Below, one piece after another: positions 1-8,263 of a DNA stretch of 56,495 nt (position 1 is the first letter of the stretch; each line of letters begins with the position of its first letter). The translations under genes and the position numbers were made by a program. Location of the stretch: the IMG/VR virus record IMGVR_UViG_3300025010_000071, positions 1 to 56,495 of that record; one strand, 5' to 3'. Origin of the DNA: a virus. The notes beneath the pieces were generated by a model. The model did not search any database. It had not been told where the DNA came from and saw only the letters and a program-made list of their open reading frames with translations.

Positions 1-1
1 C

Positions 2-352
2 ATTACCCCTGAAGTGTTGGCAAAACTTGCAGAAAATTTCCTTATCGAATATAGTGAAGCTACAGAGCAATGGCGCAAGTGGGCTAACAGGCAGTTGACA
101 CAAGTGGAACTGGATGATGTGTTTGAGGCATTGCCTTTCTCTCAGCCAGAAAAAGAGAAGATAATGGCACTTCCCCTGATGAACAGTGACAATCGGTTCT
201 TGCAGCAGATGGAGAATCGTACACTGTGGGATGTGAACAGCGCCGCTACCCAGTTCACGAAACACGAAATTCGTGGTGATCAGAGGCGTAATGACCTGGA
301 AAGAGACATTGCAATCGCTATGAGTAAAGTCGGGAAGGACTTGATAAGATGA
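2..352 (+). CDS. C-terminal part of a DUF932-like phage protein (5' end outside window)
   Basis: The frame is open from the first complete codon of the window, so the start lies upstream; a GTG at 14 is probably internal. The visible 116 residues include a stretch around LWDVNSAATQFTKHEIR, followed by an Arg-rich helix. This resembles the C-terminus of the DUF932 phage/plasmid family (TIGR03299-like), in which this part sits after the main fold. Function of that family is unknown. Its stop overlaps the next start in ATGA fashion, so the two are probably translationally coupled. Family assignment is from memory of the motif and is tentative. Confidence 0.6.
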   Translation: MTPEVLAKLAENFLIEYSEATEQWRKWANRQLTQVELDDVFEALPFSQPEKEKIMALPLMNSDNRFLQQMENRTLWDVNSAATQFTKHEIRGDQRRNDLERDIAIAMSKVGKDLIR

Positions 353-540
353 TTTATGAAATCTTTTTGTCGGCAGGACAGGAGGATGGTTTTATCGTGC
401 GTGGTGCTAAGTCTATGGACGAGGCTGTCACAAGGACAATTCACCACGCACGACAGAAACACCCCGGTCTATTTGACGCTAATGGGATGGTAAAAGAGTA
501 TGGGTTCCCATTAGTGTATGAAATTCAACAATGGCAATAG
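349..540 (+). CDS. Small hypothetical protein
   Basis: 63 residues, starting in an ATGA overlap with the upstream gene. It has an alpha/beta pattern (MIYEIFLSAGQ, then a helix with SMDEAV and HHARQKHPG). No recognised family, no Cys cluster, no membrane segment. The coupled start and tight spacing to the next gene support that it is real. Confidence 0.6.
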   Translation: MIYEIFLSAGQEDGFIVRGAKSMDEAVTRTIHHARQKHPGLFDANGMVKEYGFPLVYEIQQWQ

Positions 541-549
541 GAGGATATT

Positions 550-765
550 ATGTCTGAGAAAACTATATTGGAAAACTACTATGATGAATTAGAGCTTGCC
601 CAAACTTGGAAAAAAGAAGGAAGAATATTTGTAGATGCCGATGTAGCTGGTAAAGAACTTGCAGACGGAAGAGAATTTGTACCAATTGATGAATACATAG
701 AAGATTTTGAAAAATGTATACGGGAAATGGAAGCAGGAGCCGATCAAGAATTATATAATTATTAA
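550..765 (+). CDS. Small acidic hypothetical protein
   Basis: 71 residues, rich in Asp and Glu, predicted mostly helical. A clear ribosome binding site (AGGAGG) overlaps the stop of the previous gene and sits well for the ATG at 550. No family recognised. It could be a small host-takeover or anti-restriction protein, as short acidic early phage proteins sometimes are, but nothing in the sequence shows this. Confidence 0.6.
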   Translation: MSEKTILENYYDELELAQTWKKEGRIFVDADVAGKELADGREFVPIDEYIEDFEKCIREMEAGADQELYNY

Positions 766-775
766 AGGAGGCATT

Positions 776-1204
776 TTGGAAAAGATAGGAGTATGGGTAC
801 CAGTAGATCAAAATGGTACTTCATTCAAACAGATATTTGAAACTGATGGTATGACGTATGCAGATTTAGTGGAGAAGGTATATCGTGGAATTGATCTGTT
901 TCTTGTTCATAGTGTGGATAACAGTTTCAATTACATTTTTCCTATGGCTTTTGCAGAGGATAGATTGATTCCACTTTCTGCTATCATGGCAAACAATTAC
1001 AGTATAATGCCTACTGGTAAGAAGTTGGGTGAACTGGAATGCAGTTCCGTTACTGCTAATTACTGGACATGTGACTGTAAAACATATTTTGTATGGCACA
1101 AGATCGTACAGAAGTGCCACAGGTGCAATCAAACAGTTAGTAATGCGCGTAACAGGCTACCAGATTTAAACAATCTCATCAAATGGGACTATTTGGTTCC
1201 GTAA
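776..1204 (+). CDS. Hypothetical protein with C-terminal zinc ribbon
   Basis: 142 residues from a TTG start at 776. An AAAGGAG site at 764-770 decides this start over the in-frame ATG at 707, which lies deep inside the previous gene. The N-terminal two thirds are of unknown fold. Near the C-terminus there is a CDC segment and, 14 residues on, a CHRC segment, typical of a treble-clef or ribbon metal site. Possibly nucleic-acid binding; function unknown. Confidence 0.6.
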   Translation: MEKIGVWVPVDQNGTSFKQIFETDGMTYADLVEKVYRGIDLFLVHSVDNSFNYIFPMAFAEDRLIPLSAIMANNYSIMPTGKKLGELECSSVTANYWTCDCKTYFVWHKIVQKCHRCNQTVSNARNRLPDLNNLIKWDYLVP

Positions 1205-1225
1205 ACAGCGCAATCCTTTAATTAA

Positions 1226-1570
1226 ATGGAGAACAAAATGGGTATTGACAATTTGACAATTGGTGAAATTAAACAGTTAGCTTGTATGTTCAATACAAAA
1301 CAATGTGATAATTCTGCATGGGAATTGGATGAAGTTTATTTGATCAGGACAGTGACTATGATTGACACTGGTAAAGTGGTTAAAGTTACTGATCAAGAAA
1401 TTGTATTAGAGGATGCTGCTTGGATTGCTGATACTGGAAGATTTTCCGATGCTATTAAAAAATGTGAATTCAATGAAGTGGAACCGTTTCCAGATGGTAA
1501 AGTAATAATTGGTCGTGGAGCTATTATTGATGCAGTAAAGATTAAAAAATCTCCCAGGAGCCAAAAATGA
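1226..1570 (+). CDS. DUF6948-like phage protein
   Basis: 114 residues. The layout (NLTIGEIKQLACMF at the N-terminus, then a small beta domain with YLIRTVTMIDTGKVV and IVLEDAAWIADTGRF, then a conserved Glu-Pro segment) matches a widespread phage family of unknown function that I know as DUF6948. The stop overlaps the ATG at 1567 of the repeat-containing ORF, with an AGGAG just upstream serving that start. Family call moderately sure, function unknown. Confidence 0.6.
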   Translation: MENKMGIDNLTIGEIKQLACMFNTKQCDNSAWELDEVYLIRTVTMIDTGKVVKVTDQEIVLEDAAWIADTGRFSDAIKKCEFNEVEPFPDGKVIIGRGAIIDAVKIKKSPRSQK

Positions 1571-1788
1571 ATACAGCAGTTTTACGAACTGGATTTGACA
1601 GGTCATGGTCAGGGTCAAGGTCAGGGTCAGGGTCAGGGTCAAGGTCAGGGTCAGGGTCAGGGTCATGGTCAGGGTCAGGGTCAGGGTCATGGTCATGGTC
1701 ATGGTCATGGTCAAGGTCATGGTCAAGGTCAGGGTCAAGGTCATGGTCAAGGTCAAGGTCAGGGTCAGGGTCAGGGTCAGGGTCATGA
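1567..1788 (+). CDS. Possible Ser-Gly/Arg/Trp repeat peptide read through the GGTCAN minisatellite
   Basis: An ATG at 1567 has a good AGGAG site six bases upstream and overlaps the previous stop, which argues that this frame is entered by ribosomes. After a 12-residue unique start (MNTAVLRTGFDR) the frame becomes (Ser-X)n with X being Trp, Gly or Arg, and it stops at 1786-1788 where the repeat ends. All three forward frames are open across the repeat, so coding is not proven. A rival frame (Gly-Gln/Gly-His repeat) runs from a TTG at 1595 to 1939 but has no ribosome binding site. Confidence 0.35.
   Translation: MNTAVLRTGFDRSWSGSRSGSGSGSRSGSGSGSWSGSGSGSWSWSWSWSRSWSRSGSRSWSRSRSGSGSGSGS
1601..1786 (+). 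repeat. GGTCAN hexanucleotide minisatellite, 31 units
   Basis: 31 consecutive perfect units of GGTCAN fill 186 bases without interruption. The sixth base is G, A or T and never C. The array is flanked on both sides by ordinary AT-rich sequence. The unit is two codons long, so length changes of whole units keep the frame. Replication slippage is the likely origin. Whether the DNA itself is functional (protein-binding array) cannot be seen. Confidence 0.95.
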
Positions 1789-1810
1789 AGATTCAATAAT
1801 TGGAACCTAT

Positions 1811-1874
1811 CGGGATTTTGTTTTCCTGTCAGTCAATAGTCAGGTAAGCATGATAGGCAGAAAACAAAATCCCG
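1811..1874 (+). other. Long perfect inverted repeat (hairpin)
   Basis: The arms CGGGATTTTGTTTTC at 1811-1825 and GAAAACAAAATCCCG at 1860-1874 are perfect complements (15 bp) around a 34-base loop. The loop can extend the stem with CTGTC and GATAG across a small bulge. It lies between the minisatellite and the next gene. No U-run follows, so it is not an ordinary intrinsic terminator. It could be an RNA processing or protein-binding site. Confidence 0.7.
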
Positions 1875-1898
1875 ATGCAATCTCCGCGAGAATCCAAT

Positions 1899-2198
1899 AT
1901 GAGCAGATTACAGAAGAAAGTTATTCCCTCAGAAGATGAACGAGTACAGTTATTGGTTAAACGCCATTCAAGAGTATATTACAAAAGGCTTGGTAAGTAC
2001 CGATACGTTGTAGTATTCCCTATGCTACCTGGTATCCCACCGTATAAACAGGGACTTTTTGTCAATTCAGAATATAATGGAATTTTTGATAGAGTTATTG
2101 AATCAGAAGTAAATGGAGTTTTACTGGAATATGAGGATATTCCAGAACTGGTTCTCAATCTCATAAAGAGAGAGTTATATCATGGCGGATATTTGTAA
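1899..2198 (+). CDS. Hypothetical protein upstream of the helicase
   Basis: 99 residues from ATG 1899 (MSRLQKK); an in-frame ATG at 1875 sits in the hairpin arm and is less likely. Basic N-terminus, then a predicted beta-rich centre (YRYVVVFPMLPGIPP) and helical end. The gene overlaps the helicase start by 17 bases, so expression is probably coupled. No family recognised. Confidence 0.55.
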   Translation: MSRLQKKVIPSEDERVQLLVKRHSRVYYKRLGKYRYVVVFPMLPGIPPYKQGLFVNSEYNGIFDRVIESEVNGVLLEYEDIPELVLNLIKRELYHGGYL

Positions 2199-3666
2199 GC
2201 TACACACATACGATCCTATTTTCACTTGGTGCAATCGAAAGGCGGCAGACACTTTACGGAATCTGCTTTCATACGAGTACGAGGTATGGGAAAAGAAACA
2301 ATTCGGGAAGAAGAAGAAAATATATAAACGGTACCTGATTGAAGGACGGAATTATGGTGACTACTTTTTCCTTTCGGGACTGGTTGACCGATGCATTGAC
2401 TACCTCCATAAAAACAACATAGAGTATGAATATGTATCAGACATTCCCGAACTGAGATTCAGTAGTCCCCACCTAGAAACAATCCAATTCCGTGAATATC
2501 AACTGAACCTGATTAATATTGCCATTGAACGGGGATATGGTGTTATCATTTCACCTACGGGAAGCGGGAAATCCATTATTCTGTATGGTGTCATATCTTG
2601 TTTCCCTAAAGAGAATGTTCTGATACTGGTTCACTCCCTTGATCTTGTGAAACAGTTACATGATGGGCTAAAGGAATGTGGTTTCGATGGTACTGGTATA
2701 TATTCCAGAGGGAAACCTATGCACAGGATAACGGTTTCTACAGTACAAAGTTATTCTAAAGTTGCTAAGGACTGGAAAAATCATTGGGATGTAGTAATAG
2801 TTGACGAAGGGCATCATGTTGGTAATCCAAATAGAGGATGGTACTATGATGCTTTAACTTATACAAAATGTCCTTGGCGGTTCGCATTCACCGCTACTTT
2901 ATCTGATAGAGTGGAAGCACGGTTTGCCCTGGAAGGATTGATCGGGCCTGTAATTGGTGAACTTACAATGGCAGAAGGACAAGACCTTGGTTTCCTTGCT
3001 ACTCCTGAAATTATATTTCGGATAGTACCTGTACCAGAAACAGTTCGGAACATTCGTAAGGATACTTCTTACAGTAAGATTTACACTGATGGTATAGTGG
3101 ATAACTGGACAAGAAATGCTAAGATTGCTTTTGAAGCTGAACGGGAAGTGAAAAATGGTGGCACAGTTTTGATCCTTGTCAGCAGGATAGCCCACATACA
3201 TGCTATTATTGAATTTATGGACATGCCTGTTGAGATTGTTCAGGGATCGGTTTCCAAGGAACAGCGGTCAATCATCAAAGAGGAATTAAAGAACGGTGAT
3301 ATTGGTTGTGTCATTGCAACTATTGCTTGGGTAGAGGGTGTGGATATCCCATCACTGTCTATGGTAATCAATGCTGCTGGTGGCATCTCTGAAAGAGAAA
3401 CCTTACAGAAAATTGGTAGAGGGTTGCGGAAAACAGAGAATAAGAATACAGTGAAGATTATTGAATTTATGGATATTGCTAATATTCCCAGAAACATATT
3501 AAAACCAGCACAAGGAGCCCATATTCTTCATAGGCAGAGTGTTATAAGATGGGAGATTTATGAGGGACAAGGTTGGAAACCAATTTTGGAACAAGACGAT
3601 AGTCATTACATAAAGGAACCTTTACGGAAACAGCTTTATGCTAAAGAAAACCAAGACAGACTATAG
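2182..3666 (+). CDS. SF2 DEAD/DEAH-box DNA helicase
   Basis: 494 residues. Helicase motifs appear in the expected order: Walker A SPTGSGKS at about residue 130, motif II as DEGHH, motif III as TATLS, and motif VI within IGRGLRKTENK near residue 415. The N-terminal 100 residues are a separate domain. The layout resembles phage UvsW-like or XPB-like SF2 helicases that unwind branched DNA or R-loops in replication and recombination. It overlaps the primase gene downstream, supporting a replication role. Specific subfamily not certain. Confidence 0.9.
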   Translation: MADICKLHTYDPIFTWCNRKAADTLRNLLSYEYEVWEKKQFGKKKKIYKRYLIEGRNYGDYFFLSGLVDRCIDYLHKNNIEYEYVSDIPELRFSSPHLETIQFREYQLNLINIAIERGYGVIISPTGSGKSIILYGVISCFPKENVLILVHSLDLVKQLHDGLKECGFDGTGIYSRGKPMHRITVSTVQSYSKVAKDWKNHWDVVIVDEGHHVGNPNRGWYYDALTYTKCPWRFAFTATLSDRVEARFALEGLIGPVIGELTMAEGQDLGFLATPEIIFRIVPVPETVRNIRKDTSYSKIYTDGIVDNWTRNAKIAFEAEREVKNGGTVLILVSRIAHIHAIIEFMDMPVEIVQGSVSKEQRSIIKEELKNGDIGCVIATIAWVEGVDIPSLSMVINAAGGISERETLQKIGRGLRKTENKNTVKIIEFMDIANIPRNILKPAQGAHILHRQSVIRWEIYEGQGWKPILEQDDSHYIKEPLRKQLYAKENQDRL

Positions 3667-4585
3667 CAGTTTCAACATTATCGGATTCTTGGATGAGTAT
3701 GGTATATCGTATAGAACGTCAGGTAAGAACATTGCAAATGGTTGGATAGGTATTGAAACTTGTCCTTTCTGTTCTGGTAGTGGGTTTCATTTTGGTGTAA
3801 AGCTTTCTTCTAATAACGGTAGTTGTTGGATATGTGGTGACGGTGGAAATGCCGTCAGTATCATAGCTAATGTTGCGGAAGTAAGTTGGAAAGAAGCTTA
3901 CCAGATACTGCATAAGTTCAATTCAGATGTTGTGGATTGGATTCCTGAATCAGATAAACCAGGACAACAAGTTATTTTACCTGACGGTATAAGAGAAAAA
4001 TTAACCAAGTCGGCAAAACAGTATTTGATTGGTAGAAAATATAATCCTGACTTTCTGGTTCAGCAATACAAGATCCGTTGTACTGATCAGTATTCTACTC
4101 TATATGTTGAAGACAGGGAGTGGGACTTTTCAGAACGGATATTGTGTCCCGTGTACATGAATCGGCAGATGCAATGTTATGTTGCTCGGGATTACACTGG
4201 AGAGAAAGATCCAAAATATATGAATTCCCCTGTAGTGGCATCGATACGGGAACCAAGAAGTTGTATTTACAATTATGATACCTTGAAAGGAAAGATTATA
4301 ATTGTAGAAGGTATTACAGATGTATGGAGATTTGGTGCAAAAGTAGGTGCATTTCTTGGGATAACATTTACACCACATCAGATAAGAAGTTTGGCTGAAA
4401 AAGATATTGAAGAGGCTACGGTATTGTTTGATCGTGGTGCAGAGAAGAGGGCAAAAGAATTGGCTCATTCTTTGGCATCTGTTATTCCTGTAGTAAGAGT
4501 GGCTTTTATCGAAGAGGATGATCCTGGTGTAATGGAACAGGACGTAGCGTTAAAAGTTAAATACCAACTTATAGGGGAGGTATAA
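3638..4585 (+). CDS. DNA primase, CHC2-type zinc finger plus TOPRIM
   Basis: 315 residues. An N-terminal zinc site (CPFCSG, then CWICGDGG) at about residues 43-72 matches DnaG/CHC2 primases. The TOPRIM core follows: IIIVEGITD supplies the catalytic Glu and TVLFDRGAEK the acidic pair. It would synthesise RNA primers on single-stranded phage DNA together with the DnaB-like helicase at 10542. The start lies inside the helicase 3' end, so the two are coupled. It lacks a fused helicase, unlike T7 gp4. Confidence 0.88.
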   Translation: MLKKTKTDYSSFNIIGFLDEYGISYRTSGKNIANGWIGIETCPFCSGSGFHFGVKLSSNNGSCWICGDGGNAVSIIANVAEVSWKEAYQILHKFNSDVVDWIPESDKPGQQVILPDGIREKLTKSAKQYLIGRKYNPDFLVQQYKIRCTDQYSTLYVEDREWDFSERILCPVYMNRQMQCYVARDYTGEKDPKYMNSPVVASIREPRSCIYNYDTLKGKIIIVEGITDVWRFGAKVGAFLGITFTPHQIRSLAEKDIEEATVLFDRGAEKRAKELAHSLASVIPVVRVAFIEEDDPGVMEQDVALKVKYQLIGEV

Positions 4586-4854
4586 TGGAAAAGTGGAAAG
4601 ACTGGATTATAACAAAGCATTTAGTGTTTCATTGGATGACCGTAATATTAATAATTTGGGTATCATTTGCTGCTGGTGCATTGGCAGAGTATAACTATAT
4701 CCGAATGAATAGAATGGATAAAATTGTTGTACAGAAGTATCGGTTTCACCATAAATGCTTAGATGGAACAGATGTAGAGTATATTGCCACTGCAAAGTTA
4801 AACACAATGGTGGTATGTAATGAACTACCAATAGAACCTACTGAGGTAGAGTAA
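4585..4854 (+). CDS. Small membrane protein
   Basis: 89 residues with one hydrophobic segment (about residues 13-35, VFHWMTVILIIWVSFAAGAL), preceded by a Lys/Trp-rich start and followed by a soluble tail of about 50 residues containing two Cys. It starts on the last base of the primase stop and ends directly before the SleB-like gene. It may be an inner-membrane partner of that hydrolase, but no family is recognised. Confidence 0.65.
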   Translation: MEKWKDWIITKHLVFHWMTVILIIWVSFAAGALAEYNYIRMNRMDKIVVQKYRFHHKCLDGTDVEYIATAKLNTMVVCNELPIEPTEVE

Positions 4855-5235
4855 ATGATTGGCGGGCTTGAAGCCATCTTATGGTTAACCCTCAATGTTT
4901 ACCATGAAGCCCGATCGGAAGATCAGTTCAATCAGATTGCGGTGGCTCATGTAACTTTGAACAGGGCCAATAAAGATGGCAGAACAATCAAGCAAACGGT
5001 TCTTAAAGACAGGCAGTTCAGTTGGACGTTTCAGAAAACCAAAGATGAATATTGGCCAGACGATTGGAAAGCTTTCCTGAAGTGTCTTAAAAGTGTACGG
5101 GTTGCGGCTACTGGTTATGATTTCACCCAAGGAGCCACTCACTATCATGAGAGAAAAGTAAAACCTTATTGGACTAAGGGGATGCACCAGATAGGTACAT
5201 TTGGGGCACATAAATTCTATGTATCACGGAGGTAA
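4855..5235 (+). CDS. Cell wall hydrolase, SleB family
   Basis: 126 residues, almost all one SleB/CwlJ (Hydrolase_2) domain. Visible motifs are LTLNVYHEARSE with the likely catalytic Glu, the VTLNRA helix, FSWT, and the end segment THYHERKVKPYW ... IGTFGAHKFY. The family cleaves peptidoglycan, probably as a lytic transglycosylase. There is no signal peptide. Being in the early/middle plus-strand block and away from the lysis genes at 40-43 kb, it may have a role other than final lysis. Confidence 0.9.
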   Translation: MIGGLEAILWLTLNVYHEARSEDQFNQIAVAHVTLNRANKDGRTIKQTVLKDRQFSWTFQKTKDEYWPDDWKAFLKCLKSVRVAATGYDFTQGATHYHERKVKPYWTKGMHQIGTFGAHKFYVSRR

Positions 5236-5236
5236 T

Positions 5237-5557
5237 ATGAGTAAACCAATAATGGCAAGTTTCACAAGAGAGACAGGTAGGTGGAACGGTAAGACATTTG
5301 TTGATCGGGAATTCTATAATTACAGTAAAGAAATACAGATGGAAATAGTAGATAAGGATGATAAACCTATACTGAGATTTATCGGTGGGCCTACCGGTTA
5401 TGAATCATACTACATTAAGGATTTCTTGAAACCCTGGCCCAATAGACCCAGTGAAATATGTATATGTGGTGGTACAATAAACAGTTACCACAGATGCAGT
5501 GTTCCTTGGAAAGAAGTAGAGCAATTCTTGTCAGATAATGGGTATCAGGAGAAATAA
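5237..5557 (+). CDS. Hypothetical protein with Cys pair
   Basis: 106 residues from ATG 5237, chosen because CGGAGG lies just upstream; an in-frame ATG at 5201 falls inside the SleB gene. It has a predicted beta-rich start and a CICGGTINSYHRC segment near the C-terminus that could bind zinc. No family recognised. Confidence 0.6.
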   Translation: MSKPIMASFTRETGRWNGKTFVDREFYNYSKEIQMEIVDKDDKPILRFIGGPTGYESYYIKDFLKPWPNRPSEICICGGTINSYHRCSVPWKEVEQFLSDNGYQEK

Positions 5558-5599
5558 ATCGGTAGTAAACTGTAATTCAATCCTGTAAGGAGAAATGTT

Positions 5600-7594
5600 A
5601 TGGAATTTAAAGAATTCAAAGTGGCGGTACAAGAACAGTTCAAGAGGATGCAGGGGGCCAATCTGTTTCGGGTAAATTTGGATAAAGATGTTCTTTGGAA
5701 AACATATCTGGAAAGTTTTCCTGAAGGAACAAACCCTATATTTCGTGAACGAACGGAACATGACTGCCAGTGTTGTAAAAGTTTCATTCGAGCAGTTGGT
5801 AATGTTGTTACTATTACCAATAACAAAATAGAAAGTATTTGGAATATCAATATTGGTGGGCATTATCAAATTGTTGCTGATGCAATGGCAAAATACGTTG
5901 AAAGTTTCCCAATTGATAATGTATTCCTTCATGCTGAAAAAACAGCTGGAACAGATAAAAACTATCAACAATTGGAGAACGGGGAAGTATTAGGATGGGA
6001 GCATTTCTTTATTGATGTTCCCAGCAAAAACTACTGTAAAGGAATTGATATTGGTACAAAGTTATCAGAATACCGAAGCACATTTGATGTAATGTATCGT
6101 GGACTTGAAGAAATAACGGTTGATTCTATTGAAACCGTTTTAGAACTCATCGCCCAGAATTCTCTGTATCGTGGGGAAGAACATTTACATTCCGTAAAAT
6201 CATTTCAGGCACTAAAAAATGAATTTGACAAATCGGATAGTAAAATTCTATTCTGTTGGAACAAGGTTTGGATTACCCCGACTGTTGCGAGAATTAGAAA
6301 TACTTCTATTGGTACTCTTCTGGTTGACATATCAGAAGGAATAGATTTAGAAAAAGCAGTCAAAGCGTTTGAGTCCAAAGTTGCCCCGCACAATTATAAA
6401 AGAACTTCCGCAGTTGTGTCAAAGTCAATGGTTGAAAGTGCAAAGAAAAAGTTGGAAGAACTCGGTCTGGTTGAAGCTCTTGAAAGACGACATGCAGTCA
6501 TTGAAGATATTTCCATAAACAATGTGCTGTTTGCTGATCGTGCTGCAAAGAAGAGAATGGATGTATTCGATGAGATTGCTGCAAAGACAACAAAGATTCC
6601 GAAGAAATTGGAACGTGTCGAATCAGTGGATATTGAGACATTCGTCAAAGAGATTCTTCCAAGAGCGGAATCGATTGAACTGATGTTTGAGAATAAGCAC
6701 ACTTCCAATCTGGTGAGTTTGATTGCTCCGGCAATGCAGGGAAAGAGCATGTTCAAATGGGATAACAACTTCTCATGGTCGTACAATGGCGAGGTTGCTG
6801 ATTCGATCAAAGAGCGGGTCAAGAAAGCCGGGGGCAATGTCGGGGGATATCTCAGATTCTCCCTGTCATGGTTCAATTTTGATGATCTTGACTTGCACAT
6901 GGTTGAGCCAAATGGATATGAAATTTTTTATGGGAACCGAGGATTTAATAGTCCTTGTCGGGGAACGCTTGACGTTGATATGAATGCCGGTTCGGGAACC
7001 ACCAGAACCCCTGTTGAAAATATCTGCTATTCCGATAGGAAGTATCTAAAGGATGGAACTTATCGACTGTTTGTACAACAATTCAGTCAAAGGGAATCGA
7101 AAGATGTTGGGTTTGAGGTTGAGTTTGAAGTTGAAGGCAGAATGGAGACACTAACTTATGACAAACCAGTAAAAGGTAATGTCCCTGTTCTTGAAATTAA
7201 GTATTCAAAAACGGATGGTATAAAGATCATCAAATCTCTTCCGTCCTCGCAGTCAACAAAGGAAGTTTGGGGAATCAATACACAGCAGTTCCATAAGGTC
7301 AATGCAGTTATGTTTTCCCCGAATTATTGGGATGAGAAGGCAACAGGAAACAAACATTACTTCTTCATGCTGGATGAGTGCAAGAACATGGATTCAGCAA
7401 GGGGTTTCTACAATGAGTTCCTGTCGTCAGAACTAGATGCCCATCGGAAAGTTTTTGAGATTCTTGGATCGAAGATGAAGGTTGAAAACTCAGAGAATCA
7501 ACTGAGTGGTCTTGGTTTCTCTTCAACCCAAAGGAATGAGGTTCTTTGTCGTGTAACTGGGAGTTTTTCCCGCACAATCAAAATCACTTTTTAA
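5600..7594 (+). CDS. Large phage protein with DUF2135/YfaP-like domain
   Basis: 664 residues. About residues 420-520 hold the pattern LSWFNFDDLDLHMVEPNGYEI followed by Gly/Asn-rich strands, characteristic of the DUF2135/YfaP beta-sandwich. The N-terminal half contains CQCCKSF and helical segments of unknown fold; the C-terminus ends in a beta-rich segment. I have seen similar proteins in many large phages next to the small helical protein that also follows here. No activity is established. It is the largest early gene and has its own ribosome binding site (AAGGAG), possibly with a promoter at about 5566. Confidence 0.7.
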   Translation: MEFKEFKVAVQEQFKRMQGANLFRVNLDKDVLWKTYLESFPEGTNPIFRERTEHDCQCCKSFIRAVGNVVTITNNKIESIWNINIGGHYQIVADAMAKYVESFPIDNVFLHAEKTAGTDKNYQQLENGEVLGWEHFFIDVPSKNYCKGIDIGTKLSEYRSTFDVMYRGLEEITVDSIETVLELIAQNSLYRGEEHLHSVKSFQALKNEFDKSDSKILFCWNKVWITPTVARIRNTSIGTLLVDISEGIDLEKAVKAFESKVAPHNYKRTSAVVSKSMVESAKKKLEELGLVEALERRHAVIEDISINNVLFADRAAKKRMDVFDEIAAKTTKIPKKLERVESVDIETFVKEILPRAESIELMFENKHTSNLVSLIAPAMQGKSMFKWDNNFSWSYNGEVADSIKERVKKAGGNVGGYLRFSLSWFNFDDLDLHMVEPNGYEIFYGNRGFNSPCRGTLDVDMNAGSGTTRTPVENICYSDRKYLKDGTYRLFVQQFSQRESKDVGFEVEFEVEGRMETLTYDKPVKGNVPVLEIKYSKTDGIKIIKSLPSSQSTKEVWGINTQQFHKVNAVMFSPNYWDEKATGNKHYFFMLDECKNMDSARGFYNEFLSSELDAHRKVFEILGSKMKVENSENQLSGLGFSSTQRNEVLCRVTGSFSRTIKITF

Positions 7595-7642
7595 GTGAAC
7601 TGAAGTCCAACGTAGTTAAACATGAATCAAAAGGAGAACATC

Positions 7643-8038
7643 ATGAATGGAATGTTTGAGAAAGCGTCAAGAGAAGGAATCCGGTTTGAATCTTCCAAGG
7701 GAAATCTAACCGTTGAGGATCTGTGGTGCTTGCCGTTGTCGAGCAGGAATGGATCAAACCTTGACAGTATCGCCACTGGGCTGTATTGCAAGCTGAAGGA
7801 AGAGAATACCACCAGCTTTGTCGTCAAGGCGAAGAAAGCTGATGAAATCCTTCAGTTGAAATTCGATGTGGTAAAGCACATTATCGATGTCCGGTTGGCT
7901 GAAGAGGATGCCGCTGAAAAGATCAAGGCAGATCGGCAGAAGAAACAGCGGATCATGGCGATCATTGCCGAGAAGGAAGATCAGAGCTTGATGGGCAAGT
8001 CTCTGGAGGAATTGAAGGAGTTGGCAAACTCGCTGTAA
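7643..8038 (+). CDS. Conserved phage helical protein paired with the DUF2135-like protein
   Basis: 131 residues from ATG 7643, which has AAGGAG eight bases upstream; an in-frame ATG at 7622 lacks one. The order of elements (FEKASREGIRFESSKGNLTVEDLW, LPLSSRNGSNLDSIA, a Lys-rich coiled coil, ending MGKSLEELKEL) is one I recognise from many phages, always small and of unknown role. It probably works with the large protein directly upstream. Confidence 0.7.
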   Translation: MNGMFEKASREGIRFESSKGNLTVEDLWCLPLSSRNGSNLDSIATGLYCKLKEENTTSFVVKAKKADEILQLKFDVVKHIIDVRLAEEDAAEKIKADRQKKQRIMAIIAEKEDQSLMGKSLEELKELANSL

Positions 8039-8047
8039 GAATCTTAA

Positions 8048-8085
8048 CTGAATTGTGGCTCTTGTTTATAGGAGCCACAATTCAG
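8048..8085 (+). promoter_or_regulatory. Intergenic hairpin directly before a ribosome binding site
   Basis: Perfect 14-bp arms, CTGAATTGTGGCTC at 8048-8061 and GAGCCACAATTCAG at 8072-8085, with a 10-base loop. No U-run follows; instead AAGGAG begins two bases later. It could block 3' exonucleases, stop transcription with factor help, or modulate translation of the next gene. Confidence 0.7.
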
Positions 8086-8098
8086 AAGGAGAAATGAT

Positions 8099-8263
8099 AT
8101 GGCTATTAAACCAATAGTAGATATTGGTGATGTAATTTCCCAGTTGCAGCATTTACTTAGTTGCAAAGAGCTTCTGGAAGAATTATACCACCAAGTTGAA
8201 ACATATAGTAGGATAGATGATATGACTTGGACACGGGTAAAGCTACTGATAGGAGAGAAATGA
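8099..8263 (+). CDS. Small helical hypothetical protein
   Basis: 54 residues beginning MAIKPIVDIGDVISQLQHLL, predicted all-helical, with AAGGAG (8086-8091) upstream. Its last codons overlap the next start (ATGA). No family recognised. Codon use resembles the neighbours, supporting that it is expressed. Confidence 0.55.
   Translation: MAIKPIVDIGDVISQLQHLLSCKELLEELYHQVETYSRIDDMTWTRVKLLIGEK

Noticed and set aside
1601-1786. CRISPR array
   Set aside because: Units are contiguous hexamers with no spacers and no cas genes are present.
1406-1796. Minus-strand Thr-Leu and Asp-Pro repeat ORFs over the minisatellite
   Set aside because: They arise because a stop-free hexamer is open in several frames; no start signals, and opposite to the direction of all genes nearby.
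1595-1939. Gly-Gln/Gly-His repeat ORF read through the minisatellite and hairpin
   Set aside because: Starts at a TTG without ribosome binding site and would have to include the inverted repeat; the frame starting at 1567 has better initiation signals. Kept only as an alternative in that entry.
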